From assembly GCA_035578905.1 (NCBI GenBank), contig JAQJVL010001196.1, forward strand, positions 1-64,000: a DNA stretch of 64,000 nucleotides, read 5' to 3'. The notes under the pieces were generated by a model. The model made no database searches and was not told the origin of the DNA. It saw only the letters and a list, made by a program, of their open reading frames with translations. This document shows, piece after piece, positions 1-10,719 of this stretch (position 1 is its first letter; every line of letters begins with the position of its first letter). Source of the DNA: Stictocephala bisonia. Taxonomy: Eukaryota > Arthropoda > Insecta > Hemiptera > Membracidae. Made by a program: the position numbers and the translations under genes.

Positions 1-310
1 TCAATAACAAGTAAATGCCTGCAATATATTTGAACAAAAAAGCGTCACTATCTTAGGGCATCCATCAAAGAAAGTACAATCATCGAAATGTATTTGAAAA
101 CATTACCTTTAATATAGTGCAAAGCAACTGGAACATAACTGAAGCAAGATGTTCGAGTTCTTGTCGACGTAAGCAGAAATTGATTGTTGACTTTGATTCA
201 TTTGTTTGTAATTTAATTTCAAACAATTGTTTGGCTGCACAATTAAAGCTGAAAAAACTGTATTCATCCCTCCTGTACTTCATATAGTTTTACTTTTAAA
301 CAGAGTAATA
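1..310. other. Unassigned AT-rich sequence
   Basis: No gene or repeat structure is recognised here. The short open frames have no domain signature. The last four bases (AATA, 307-310) are the left target duplication of the adjacent solo LTR. Confidence 0.5.
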
Positions 311-2268
311 TGAGACCCATCCCCCCACCAAAGCTGGAAAGCGTGCCAACTGGGGGATGGCTCAAAACAAGTCGAGCGATGGGATCACGGGTGGCAGTTG
401 GAGGGTCAAAATAACACTCGGCAGCTGAGCAAAACTGATTTATTACCAAAAAAGCAACAACTGGCTGGCATAAGGCCACAATATCAATAGGCAGAAGGCC
501 ACAACCAAATTCGCACTTAAATCAATAATAATAAACCCTAAAATTAACAAGATAATACACAAAAGCTACATAGCAACAAACTCAACAAATACCAAAATTA
601 CCAATTAACAACTACATGGCCTATCTGCAGCCTAGCCAGAGACACCCAAAACGTAAGACAATTTATTAACAAATAAAAGTGAACAAATTTAAGAAAATTT
701 TGACTACACCCAAATAAACCCCGGCAATTCAGCCCACATCCCTTGATTCCACCGGGCCAGGGAGTAAGCCGGAATCCCTGGGAAGCTCCGAATTAGAAGT
801 TACGTAAAAGTACAATAATCCCCTTTTGGTGAGTTTAAAAATTAAACAATTAAAAAGAAAATCTAACACGGTACCGTTCGAGTAAAAATGCACTTCAAGA
901 CATCTATAATATAATTAACAACAACAAAAAATAAATAACGATCACTAGGCCTAAACATATAAATAAATAAATAAATAACATACTTTAACAATGGGGACCT
1001 AACAAATATAAAAATCTAAACAAATGTAACAAGAAAATAAACTAATTAAACTAAATAACAATAAATATTAACACTAAAAGTTCTTTTTTTTTGTATTTTA
1101 AGTTTTTTTTATTTTTCCCTTTAATAAAAAAAATATATATATGAGTCCCCAATGGCTGTGTTGAATAGAATCACTGTTCAAGTTTAGGCCTAGGCCACAT
1201 TCAATAGCTCGGCACCTTTATTTTTCTTTTTATTTCACAAATTCACTACCCCCAGCTCAGCCGCCGGAAAAAAAGATGGAACGCACTGACCTGAGGACTG
1301 AAGAAAACACCCAGATGTAGGGAATGGCAGCTTAGTCGCAACATGTGCTCTACGACTTGGTCCTCAGGCCAGGCAGGCAGTGCAGAAGGTCGACCTTCCC
1401 CGGACGGCAGGCCGAGGGCTGAACGTCCCACTCGAGGACCCTGGACTGCAAGCCAAACACAGCACATTAAAAACAGTCCAGCCATCACAACAAAAATACT
1501 ACACATAACCCCTAATACAGACATGGCAACAAAACAGGAACAGACAAAATTGTACATGATTAAAGCACACTAGAAGATGTAAGATTACCTTTAGGCTATG
1601 AATAATTATGTTGGCTAACTCAGATTTAAAACCAATTACAAGTTAACAAATTACCGAAGAATAAATTACGTATATGAACTAAAAATGACAAACTGAAAAC
1701 TAGGCTATGGATACAGGAGCAATAGGTTATAACATGAAAATCAAACGGTACAGCTAGGCTAGGTAATTGGCAAAGAACAAAACTACGGTAAATTGGTAAC
1801 TGCAACTGTAAAAAGGCTCAACCAAACATTATACAGAATTACAATTGAAAATAAAACTAGCTATAATAAAGCAATTACTGGTAAAACTGTAACATTGAGC
1901 ACATGGCTTTAACCTAGTCTGAGAAACATCTAGACAAAGAACCCAAATTTAACAAAACTCTAAAAACACAAGTAAGAACGATTAAATATTATTGAAACAA
2001 AATATTTTCACCAAAAGGGTGATTAGATATTAAAACTTACAAAATGAACACTTACGTTTTAGTGTGTCTAGCCGATCATAACGAAAGTCTGCAGGCAGCA
2101 CAAGACAACTGAACAGACAGCCAACCTGACCGAAGCTGGAACCCGGAACGACCGAAACCGGGCCAACGGCCACCAAAGTACGCGAAACGCAGGGCATGAG
2201 CGATCTCAGGCAGCCCGGCAGCCAACGACGAAAAAAAACGAAATGTACCGGTCAAAAGACCCGGTACA
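311..2268 (-). mobile_element. Solo LTR of the Ty3/gypsy family found complete at 42-51 kb
   Basis: The block starts TGAGACCCATCC and ends GACCCGGTACA, the same ends as the two LTRs at 42,194-44,250 and 49,506-51,564, and it aligns with them along its length. It is flanked by a 4-bp duplication AATA (307-310 and 2269-2272). No gag or pol lies next to it, so it is a solo LTR, which normally forms by recombination between the two LTRs of a full insertion. It is about 100 bp shorter and clearly more diverged than the other two copies, so it is an older insertion. The strand is given by analogy with the coding strand of the full copy. Small open frames inside it are not genes. Confidence 0.93.
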
Positions 2269-2596
2269 AATATCATCCTAGTAATGAATCATGTTTTTCT
2301 ATTATTTTGTATATATTTCACGTACATTGGGAACAAGGCGTTATTAAGTAATCAAAATCAATTCGTAGTTACTCTGCTTTGTTTGGCTGGAACATTTCAC
2401 TTTACATGTTTAAATTTTTTAGGTCTAAGCTTATCATCCAACAATAAAACATTCTATACATTAAACTTGTGTAGGTTAATGGCGATGTAAATATACAATA
2501 AATGGTACCAGGTAACTGCCACAAACTTTCTCTCTTCCCCTTTGTTATGTCAGATTGGTTTTAAGTTCGGCCTCCAGCCCAAACTTAGTGGAGTAG
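2269..2596. other. Unassigned spacer between solo LTR and LINE
   Basis: AT-rich sequence with one open frame of 68 codons and no recognisable domain. It separates the right TSD of the solo LTR from the left TSD of the LINE. Confidence 0.4.
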
Positions 2597-2607
2597 TAAC
2601 TAAATAT
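2597..2607. repeat. Left target-site duplication of the LINE
   Basis: TAACTAAATAT occurs here and again at 6140-6150, directly after the 3' tail of the LINE. The repeat fixes the 5' truncation point of the element at 2608. The LINE tail is itself built of ACTA units, so a few bases of the match may come from the tail. Confidence 0.7.
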
Positions 2608-3947
2608 TGGTACGCAATGGTATGGAAGTATTTCCCCTGTTTGAGTTCTGTTCCAGGGACATCACGACAGTGAGATTGACACTGAGCACTGAGGAAGGGC
2701 ATGGGGATTTCACCGTCAGCTCTGAGTACATTCCCTATGATGCTCAGGATCCACCCCCTTCCAGGGAACTAGAAGCCCTGGTAGAGAAACAATCCATTGG
2801 GGGGCGGCACCTTCTGGTCAGCTGCGACGCCAATGCCCATCATGAAGCATGGGGATCAACCGACTCCAACAGGAGGGGTGAGTACCTATTAAACTTCATT
2901 GTTTCTAACGATCTATTCATTCTAAATCGGGGCAATGAACCCACGTTTAGGAATAGGGTTAGAGCCGAAGTCATAGACCTGACTCTTTGCAATGCGGTCA
3001 CTCTAGGCCTAATTGACAACTGGCGGGTCTCTGACGAACCTTCTCTCTCTGATCATCTGCACATTTGTTTTGATATCAAAGCTAAAATGTCAGCCTTTTC
3101 CACTCCTCACCGAAATCCTAGGCGGACGGACTGGGAGTCCTATGCTGCGGAACTTTCGGCCATTGTGGGCTTGGGTCCCGGGGGGGGGGGGGGGGGCAGA
3201 GTACGTATAAGGTCTGTCGTGGAACTGGAGCAGGCGGCATCCTGTTTACAGGATGCGATCCTTGAAAGTTTCCACGACAACTGTCCAATTTCAAACACAC
3301 CGCCTAGATTAAAAATCGGGTGGTGGTCAAAATCCCTGGAAGCTAAGAAAATGCGCGTTAGAATGCTTTTTAATCGCTCTAAGGTGGCCAATTGTCGCGA
3401 AGAGTATCGTTTAGCTCTTTACGACTACAATTCATCTATTCGTGATGCCAAGAAGGCTTCATGGCAAACCTTTTGTAGGGGCATTGACTCCATCAAAGAG
3501 GCAGCCAGAATCCAGAAAATCTTGGCTAGCGAACCTATCAACCCCATGGGCAGTCTTAGAACCAGCTCAGGGGAATTGACAACTTTACCTGGTGAAACGC
3601 TCAAGCTCCTTCTGGAGCGTCACTTCCCAGGGAATCTCGTTGACGATGCTCTGGAAGTCTCTGGCCCTCGAGAGACTAGCCCTATACCTAGGGCAACTCG
3701 AGAGAACTGGAGGCAAGCTAGACGTATAGTCACCGTTTCCAAAGTTAAATGGGCAATCGACAAGTTCAGCCCATTTAAATCCCCAGGAGGCGATGGCGTC
3801 TTTCCTGCATTGTTGCAGAAGGGCCCACCGAACCTCCACTTTCTACTTTGCGAAATCTTCAGGGCGAGCCTTGACTTCGGGTATATTCCTCAGTCCTGGA
3901 GGGTTAGCAAAGTAGTTTTTATTCCTAAGTGGGTTCGTGGCGACTAA
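2608..3947 (+). pseudogene. LINE ORF2 fragment: endonuclease C-half and RT N-terminal part
   Basis: The first part carries APE-endonuclease motifs: the metal/catalytic block LLVSCDANAHHEAWGS about 85 codons in, and SDHLHICFDI about 150 codons in, the Ser-Asp-His end of the domain. The RT lead-in follows, with the SPGGDGVFPALLQK block and WRVSKVVFIPK near the end. The frame enters directly from the TSD with no proper start codon, so this is the inside of a truncated protein. It ends early at 3945-3947. A segment (tagtttttattcctaag) at 3911-3930 is repeated at 3950-3969, and the stretch that should join IPK to the next RT block is missing. A run of about 20 G at 3178-3198 falls inside the endonuclease-RT linker and may be unstable. 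Confidence 0.85.
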
Positions 3948-3984
3948 GTGGTAGTTTTTATTCCTAAGTCTTTCCTCGTTTCTG

Positions 3985-4794
3985 GTGAAGACCATGGAGA
4001 GACTCTTAGAATTTCACATTCGAGAAGGGGCGCTTAAAGACTCCCCTTTACATCGAAATCAACATGCGTATCTCCCGGGGAAGTCTTGTGAGTCTGCCCT
4101 CCATTGTTTGGTCAGTCACCTTGAACATTCCCTGGAGAACAAAGAAATTGCTCTAGGAGCCTTTTTGGATATTGAGGGGGCATTCAACAACACCTCATAT
4201 CAGTCAATTATTCGTGCGCTGGGACAACGTGGTGTAGAGCCTACCATCTGTAGGTGGGTCGACCACATGTTACGGGGCAGAAGAATTCAATCAACCCTTC
4301 TAAGTGAGGTGGTGGAGATTTCTGCGAGCCGAGGATGCCCGCAGGGGGGAGTTCTATCACCCCTCCTGTGGGACCTGGTGGTGGATGATCTCCTAGTCAG
4401 CCTCACGGATAAGGGCATTTTCATACAGGGCTATGCGGACGATCTCGTCCTACTGGTCCGTGGCAAGTACCAGGGCACTGTTACGGACATCATGAACGAC
4501 AGTCTGGAAGCAGTGAACTCCTGGTGTGTAAGAGAAGGGCTTGCAATAAACCCTTCCAAGACAGTAATAGTTCCCTTCACCAGGAAAAGGGTTCAGGGCT
4601 CCTTCAGAGGCCTGGCCCTTGGTGGAGTGTCTCTGCCTGTTTCATCGTTGGTTAAGTATCTGGGAGTAATCCTTGATCAGAAACTGACATGGAACTTGCA
4701 TCTTGATAAAGTCATCCGCAGAGCTAAGTGGTCCTTCGTGACCACCAGGCGCTGCGTGGGCTCCACATGGGGCCTGTCATGTGTCTGCCACTAG
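3985..4794 (+). pseudogene. LINE ORF2 fragment: reverse transcriptase core
   Basis: This frame holds the palm of the RT. Counting from position 3985, it has the first catalytic Asp in GAFLDIEGAFNN (about residue 62), the SRGCPQGGVLSPLLW template-primer block (115-129), the YADD active site (150-153) and the thumb-side KYLGVILDQ motif. These are all canonical for LINE RT. Its upstream boundary is artificial: 3985 is a GTG within a reading frame cut by the 3930-3970 lesion. At the 3' end the frame is lost near 4770-4794, just before the sequence that leads to RNase H. The catalytic residues are intact, but the protein could not be made as one chain. Confidence 0.88.
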
Positions 4795-4908
4795 CTTTAC
4801 ACAGCGGTCATCAGACCACAAATTACTTACGGGGCTCTGATCTGGTAGCCTAAGGTCAATCAGGTAACTGTCCGGGGTAGGCTTTCTAGCCTACAAAGAC
4901 TTGCCTGC

Positions 4909-6055
4909 ATGTGCATGACAGGGGCCTTTAGGTCAACCCCTTCTATTGCACTGGATGTTCTTCTCAACCTGCCGCCCCTTGATCTCTTCATTATTGGGGA
5001 GGCTCGGGCGGCGGCTTATAGGCTTCAGCTAACTGGCCACTGGAGGGGGTCCTGTACAGGTCACTCCTCAGTGGCCAATCTAGTTAACGATGAGGTACTC
5101 TCAATGAAGTCTGACTTCATTGGGACTAAGTACCTTTTCACTAGACCCTATACTGTGAATTTCAGGTCGAGGGAGTACTGGGACGGTGTTAGCAGCCCGG
5201 TTTCTTCTCACGACCGGATTGTATGGTTCACAGACGGGTCTAGAATGGGCAACAGAGCTGGATTTGGTGTCTATACTGGCGACCCTAGGACCAACGCTTG
5301 CGTGAGCCTGGGAGCGTATGGCACTGTCACCAAGCTGAAGTCACCGCAATCCTTCATTGTGCCACCCAGGCGGTCGAGAGAGGGGTTTGCGGGAAAAATA
5401 TATCCACATCCTCTCAGACAGTCAGGTGGCCTTAGGGGCTCTTGACTCCTGGAAGGTCTCGTCTGGTCTAGTCTGGGAATGTGTGGAGTCCCTCAGCATC
5501 CTGGGTTCAAGAAATCAGGTCTTGCTGGAATGGATCCCAGGACATAGGGGACTAGAAGGCAACGAGCAGGCCGATGCCTTGGCTAGGGAGGGTGCTCTCA
5601 AGCCCTTCATTGGTCCTGAGCCGGCCTGCGGCGTTTCGATTGCAGCTGCCAAAACAGCAATCAAAAACTGGGTCAGCGCCAGACATCTGGAAAGATGGCG
5701 GCGGTTCCCAGGGCAAAGACTCGGCAAGGTTCTTGTCAGGAATCCCTCCCAGAAGTTGACTAAGTCACTTCTGGGGTTAAGTAAACCGCACGTTAAGCTG
5801 GTGGTGGGACTCATCACCGGTCACGGCAAATTCCGGAGGTATTTAAGAACGGTGGGACTCTTTACGGAAGATCCCATCTGTCGCCTCTGTGGGGAGGACG
5901 AAGAGTCGGCAGAACACATTGTCCTGGAGTGTGAGGCCCTTGGTGCCAGAAGAAGAGCACTTTTTGAAGGCTCACCTCTGGGACAGTTGGAAATTACTAA
6001 TCTAGTGAAGAAGCTCCTTGACTTGGTCAAGGATTGCCAGCTTTACGACGATTAG
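4909..6055 (+). pseudogene. LINE ORF2 fragment: RNase H and C-terminal zinc cluster, frameshifted
   Basis: Two frames together hold the end of ORF2. The first (4909-5445) contains the RNase H opening IVWFTDGSRMGNRAGFGVY with catalytic Asp near residue 109. The second (5357-6055) contains HILSDSQVALGALD with the third Asp, then WIPGHRGLEGNEQADALA with the conserved His and final Asp, and a C-terminal CRLCGEDEESAEHIVLEC cluster (C-X2-C-X8-H-X4-C). The glutamate motif (HQAEV) lies in a third frame at about 5328-5342, so at least two frameshifts break this domain. A stop at 6053-6055 is followed by about 75 bases of 3' UTR and the ACTA tail. RNase H is encoded by only some LINE clades, which narrows the family. 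Confidence 0.87.
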
Positions 6056-6139
6056 GCACCGGGATTGGCACAAAAAGCCTTAGGCTTCGTTGCAAGGGTT
6101 GGCTGGACCAACTATAAATCCCCACTTAAACTAACTAAC

Positions 6140-6150
6140 TAACTAAATAT
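6140..6150. repeat. Right target-site duplication of the LINE
   Basis: Copy of the TAACTAAATAT at 2597-2607, directly after the ACTA-rich tail. Confidence 0.7.
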
Positions 6151-7330
6151 ATTTAATTGTAATTGGCATCTTTACTGAAAATGTAGTAAAAATCTATAAA
6201 ATAAAGCTTGAAAAAGTTGCATATTTAAATTTATTGCATGTAAAAAGTGTTATAACTCAAAAAGTATTAAAATTAATGACATGTGGTTTTTACAAAAATA
6301 TTTTAAATTGTAATTGACAACTTTCCTGAATATTCTCAAAATCATTTAGGTCATTTTTGAGAATATTCAATGTTTGTATGTTTTTTGCTCATAAAAATAA
6401 AAAAATTAAATTTTAAAAAGTGTATAAAAATGGCCTGTAGATATTTGTTAAATATACATATATACCAAATTTCATAAAAATCAATCCATCCATTTGGTTT
6501 CCAGTAAAATGCACTGACACACACTCACATACGTACAGACACATTTTTTTACATTTTTAAAATAAAACAACTTTTTTAGGTTCAAAGGGCCATAAAAAAG
6601 ATTTTTAGACCAACTTGTAAAAAATGTTTTTTGTACGATCACAATACTTTCTCTATGATAACGTCATGGTAAAGTAAAGTCATTAAATTTCATCAGATAT
6701 CTAAAAAGTTGACAATCGTTTTAGTGTTGTGATGTACTAATATGGGGAGTGGTTAATATTGAAATTGTATTTATTTATTATCCCAGGCCAAAGCCGATAG
6801 ATGCTCATTCAAGGAAAGTAAGAACGCTCCGCACTTTAATTATATACATCTCTGAGATTAATAACAACTAAATCCCTAATTGTAATTATTTAATAATTAA
6901 TCATAACACATCATGCAAATGGTACACATATCACAAGAATAAGTGTAAATAATAAAAATTATACGTTTTTAAATTTATATACATATTGGTTAGGTTTTAA
7001 AAACATTCTCATAAGTCCAATGGTTGAGAACAGAAGAATAAACATAACCCACTTAAAACGAAGCATAACTGTACGAGTAAAAATAAATTTACTCTATTTA
7101 AATCGTGAACATAGTATAAGGCCACATTTATAATTGAGTAAAAACAATTACTAAACGTACAAATTTAAAACACTTCACCAGAATGCACATGTCACATAAA
7201 TTTATCAGAAAATATGAAAGAGTGTTCTCGAACAGGTTTTGAAAACATGATTGGTTTACGCATAACGGATGATAACAAAATGCTCGAGGGCGAATAGTAC
7301 TATTTATATGTTGTAGCATACAATTGTTCA
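6151..7330. other. AT-rich sequence, partly with the look of an old transposon 3' region
   Basis: No gene is seen. The part at about 6440-6550 (tttcataaaaatcaatccatcc followed by cacacactcacatacgtacagacac) resembles the non-coding tail sequence common in decayed insect transposons. This is a general likeness and no family is assigned. Confidence 0.3.
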
Positions 7331-7334
7331 CGGA

Positions 7335-7862
7335 ACAAACTTCGTTGCTTCAGTAGAGCAAGATACAATGCACAAGTAAACAGAGCTATATCCAGGTCGT
7401 TTACATTCAAACTCCAATGTAAAACAACAAGTCTCTAAACAGAACAATGATGCGATGTTTGTTTCCAAAATAAACATCCTTTGTTAGAACTTTTCTATTT
7501 CCACTGCAGTGCCAAGGGAACTTTCGTTCCCTGGAGGAAGGTTTTATATTTACAGGCCAAACTCCAATGTAAAACAACAAGTCTCTAAACAGAACAATGA
7601 TGCCATGTTTGTTTCCAAAATAAACATCCTTTGTTAGAACTTTTCTATTTCCACTGCAGTGCCAAGGGAACTTTCGTTCCCTGGAGGAAGGTTTTATATT
7701 TACAGGCCAAACTCCAATGTAAAACAACAAGTCTCTAAACAGAACAATGATGCCATGTTTGTTTCCAAAATAAACATCCTTTGTTAAAACTTTTCTATTT
7801 CCACAGCAGTACCAAGGGAACTTTCGTTCCCTGGAGGAAGGTTTTATATTTACAGGCCAAAC
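7335..7862. repeat. Dispersed repeat with three 150-bp tandem units
   Basis: Three near-identical 150-bp units start with ACTCCAATGTAAAAC at 7411, 7561 and 7711. Each contains the hairpin AGGGAACTTTCGTTCCCT (7-bp stem). The leader at 7335-7410 and one unit recur at 24,055-24,265, so this is a dispersed family and not only a local duplication. The period is a multiple of three, which explains the 107-codon open frame across it; that frame is not a gene. Internal tandem units of about 150 bp plus a subterminal hairpin recall Helitron-related HINE/DINE-like elements. That assignment is an inference only. Confidence 0.85.
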
Positions 7863-8079
7863 TCAAAATGTGAATACTGATATAGTACACTTTTGGAGTA
7901 AACTAAACAAATATTTACAAATTCATGGTATGTAGGCTATTAAGTATTAAAAACGATAATTTTTAGCCAAGGATATGTGCAAATTTTTGTATTGTAAAAC
8001 ACAAGAAAAGTATATTTAACATCTCAATACAAGTAAAAATGTATTGCCTTTGTATTTTTAAGATTTAGAACAATCTATT
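7863..8079. other. Unassigned AT-rich sequence
   Basis: No gene or repeat recognised. Confidence 0.3.
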
Positions 8080-8300
8080 AAAAATTTTTTTGGAAACTGA
8101 GATACCGATATCCTTTTTAATTTTTCTCTGCCCATTCCCCTGGAACTGCATTAGTAAAGGTCACTTATTCAGACACAGTAATAGGGAGAATCACAAGTAC
8201 AAAGAGAATATTGCAGTCCAGGATTCGAACCTGCGATCTCTAACTGAAGCTCGCAGTCTTGATACTGTAAACCTCTCAGCCACTCACTCTCTCAAACAGT
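8080..8300 (-). mobile_element. tRNA-derived SINE (minus strand)
   Basis: On the minus strand, the region from about 8298 downward reads like the head of a class-II tRNA: GTGGCTGAGAGG resembles the pol III A box, and GGTTCGAATCC at about 8222-8232 is an exact B-box match. The A and B boxes are about 50 bases apart, as in tRNA-Leu/Ser-like heads. A non-tRNA body follows. No full cloverleaf with an intact acceptor stem was found, so this is a SINE or tRNA pseudogene rather than a working tRNA. The 74-codon open frame on the other strand is incidental. Confidence 0.6.
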
Positions 8301-8329
8301 TATTTCAACAATAAAATGTATAAAAAATG

Positions 8330-9159
8330 AAGTGGTTATTTGGATGATAAGAATTAATAAACTGTATTTAATAAATTAAACGTTTTTATACATTATATTT
8401 ATAATATGAATAATATAATATAGAGCAATAACAATTTTCTATGAACATTACTTAACAAACAAAATAATTTTATTGAATCTATCATTTCATTTCAGATATT
8501 AAATTATAAAAACAAATTCATTTCAAATATAATAAATAAACACTAAGGATAACAATGGAAGGGTAGTAAGTTACTGTCATGCCGTAATATTAAACACAAT
8601 TCAAACGAATATTTGAGGCTTTATTTTTCAGAATTTCTGTTTTTATTATTGTGACATAATTGCTCTTGAAATGTCTCGCACAGTAAAAAGTCTGATTTAT
8701 TGATTTTGATTATGTTCAATTAAATATTACAGTACAATAAACAACCAATATAGGGCAAGCCTTATCTTAAATTCACAAAATGATCATTAAGTCATTAACT
8801 TAAGTAATAATGCTACGTGAAACAATGGTTTAACAATAATCCGTTACGTTACATACATCTCATTTGTAAGGGGGTTCACTCAAGAACACCGATACTCTCC
8901 CAAGGGAATATTTCACGAAACCTCCGCAACATGGACAGAGCTACTAACAATGTAAAACACTTACGGATTCATAGGATTTTCCTGACGGAGTAAAGGCACA
9001 CTTAAAATGATGTTGTGTACTTAAATTTTCAGTTGAATCTTTAAGACATAGTTTAATCAAGTAATAAGCTAAAAGTGCAGTTGTTTAAAGCCTAACTTGA
9101 TTTGCAAAGAGTTTCCATCTTCGATCTCGACATGAGTAAAATAAACTTCTTAAGGGTAA
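8330..9159. other. Unassigned AT-rich sequence
   Basis: No gene seen. The stretch at 8870-8950 has a faint likeness to the 86-bp satellite unit at 25-28 kb (ggttcactc...aacaccgatac), too weak to annotate as a copy. Confidence 0.3.
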
Positions 9160-9300
9160 GTTGTTTTTCCCCTACTGTTTTCCATCGGGTTGTTGATTAA
9201 TACTCTTTGCAAGGAAACGTTGGTCTTAGTTTGTAACAAGACCACTTTAGTTACCCTTACGTTTACAACCATCACAAATAATGTTCGTTTATTTATCTCA
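9160..9300 (+). mobile_element. SINE body fragment
   Basis: The stretch ttgttgattaatactctttgc...cttagtttgtaacaa matches the body of the SINE at 39,190-39,470 (ctattaattaataacactttc...cttagtttgtaacaa), and the similarity continues through the following CA-rich stretch. The tRNA-like head is not clear here. It lies just outside the 8-bp TSD of the next element. Confidence 0.55.
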
Positions 9301-9334
9301 CCTTTAGTAACTGAGGACAAATAAATTATCCTGC

Positions 9335-9478
9335 GGTGGCACTCGAGGTGCGACATGGACTACCTGTGTTAATCCCAGCGACCCAAAGGGCCATAAAACT
9401 GGCACTCGAGGTGCGACATGCCACCTCAGGTAGCCCGGCGAAGGGTTGCGGGGTTGTAGACGCGCTCTCTCTCTGTGT

Positions 9479-9529
<51 letters not shown>

Positions 9530-10034
9530 AAATAGGACCTATGTTACTAGGATAATCACACCATTTCAATAACTAGTGTAATTAAATACAGACTTTCACA
9601 CTTAAAAGGAATCAATATTTTCCGGAAATACAATTATTTTTATTTCAATAAAAAGTAGTAGAACTATAATTTTTTTCTGGACACTCCGATCTGCTTTACA
9701 TAGCTAAATAGATTATTATTAGCTAACCTAACCGTTAAACATTTTTATTGTAATAAATTTCTTTGTTTAAGTTAAACTATAAATTGTCATTGAGCGATGA
9801 TTAATTATTGAATCATCGTTAATCATGTGTCTCATTGTATGGCTGTAGTTTTCAGATAATTTTATCACTGTAAATATATCAACTATTAGCCGCCAGACCA
9901 ACACGGCCACACTGCTAGCCGAAGCGCCATGTCGCACCTCGAGTGTTAGTTTTGGGTTCTCTTTCGCTGCATGTCGCACCTCGAGTGTCCAATTATGACC
10001 CTCAGGTAGTCCATGTCGCACCTCGGGTGCCCCC
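9335..10034. mobile_element. 700-bp non-autonomous DNA transposon with iterated subterminal motif
   Basis: Inverted termini GGTGGCACTCGAGGTGCGAC (left) and GGGGGCACCCGAGGTGCGAC (reverse complement of the right) continue in match for about 32 bp. They are flanked by an 8-bp duplication TATCCTGC (9327-9334 and 10,035-10,042). The motif CACTCGAGGTGCGACATG or a close variant is found twice in the left arm and three times, inverted, in the right arm. The middle holds a (TA)n run at 9480-9528 and no transposase. Eight-bp TSDs fit the hAT and P groups and some foldback elements. The termini are not a textbook hAT start, so the superfamily is left open. Confidence 0.85.
9480..9528. repeat. (TA)n microsatellite
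   Basis: About 24 uninterrupted TA units inside the 700-bp TIR element. Confidence 0.95.
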
Positions 10035-10042
10035 TATCCTGC

Positions 10043-10295
10043 ATGTATTAATAAAATTCTCTAGCCTAAATTTGGTTTAAACAATTTTTGTGTGCTAAAT
10101 CACAAATAATTTTAGGTAAATCAAACCATATCCACATTCAATATGCTATTCTAAAATAAATTTTCTAAAAATACACATGTTTAGCCCCTTACATCATCAG
10201 CGATATTTGTACTAGTGTATAAAATAAAATACTAGTTTATTTTTAATTGGACTCCATGAATATATTAATATTTAGAATAAATGGAAATGCAACAA
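10043..10295. other. Unassigned AT-rich sequence
   Basis: No gene or repeat recognised. Confidence 0.3.
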
Positions 10296-10299
10296 CTAA

Positions 10300-10480
10300 C
10301 TATTTGGATTCGAAACAATTTTTAACCTGGAATAAAAGTCTCGATGAGAGACCGAGCTATAAAACCAGCTGCATAGAAACACCACAATATATTGTGTGTT
10401 CACATGGGTGAACAATGAACCATTCATTATTTGGTATTGTGAGGTACAATAATGAACGGTGAATGCGCAGTGAATGCGAG
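10300..10480. repeat. Dispersed repeat, copy 1
   Basis: About 160 bp (AACCTGGAATAAAAGTCTCG through ATTATTTGGTATTGTGAGGT) matches 37,725-37,870 with scattered substitutions. Both copies contain the imperfect hairpin GTTCACATGGGTGAAC and ACCACAATATATTGTGTG. In both places CT-rich text with ctcccaccca-type words follows. The family is not identified. Confidence 0.7.
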
Positions 10481-10719
10481 GGAAATATAACAAAACTTGG
10501 CTTTTACAATCAGCATTGAAGTTTGGACAACATGTCTTATAAAAGGCTCATTTACGTACTTACAACAATGTATGACTGAAAGGGTCTTTTTACCATTTTA
10601 CACCACCAACCCAAGAGTAAGCATGACCTTTAAGAAACCTTCCGTAAACATATCTTTCAGATGCCCCACCTCTAACATAAGCACGCCTCTCATCAGAGGC
10701 TCCCACCCAACATCAGTAA

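Larger units (their letters stand above)
2608..6139 (+). mobile_element. 5'-truncated LINE with endonuclease, RT and RNase H (I/LOA/R1-like group)
   Basis: A non-LTR retrotransposon. In order it encodes the C-terminal half of an APE-type endonuclease, a reverse transcriptase, an RNase H and a C-terminal Cys/His cluster, then a short 3' UTR ending in an ACTA-repeat tail (6128-6147). It lies between 11-bp duplications at 2597-2607 and 6140-6150. ORF1 and the N-terminal half of the endonuclease are missing, as expected when reverse transcription stops early. RNase H together with an ACTA tail suggests the I/LOA/R1 assemblage of LINEs, but the clade cannot be settled by eye. The copy is dead: it has a deletion with a local duplication near 3930-3970 and frameshifts near 4770-4900 and 5325-5400. 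Confidence 0.92.

Noticed and set aside
1246..1557. 103-codon ORF in the solo LTR
   Set aside because: The corresponding region of the other two LTRs is not conserved as a reading frame, so it is non-coding LTR.
7407..7730. 107-codon open frame on the minus strand
   Set aside because: It exists only because the 150-bp tandem unit is a multiple of three; the protein is a repeat of the DNA unit with no domain.
8220..8298. Functional tRNA gene on the minus strand
   Set aside because: A good B box is present, but no full acceptor stem or anticodon arm could be formed with confidence; it reads as a SINE head.
8870..8950. Isolated unit of the 86-bp satellite
   Set aside because: Only scattered words match; the similarity is too weak without an alignment score.
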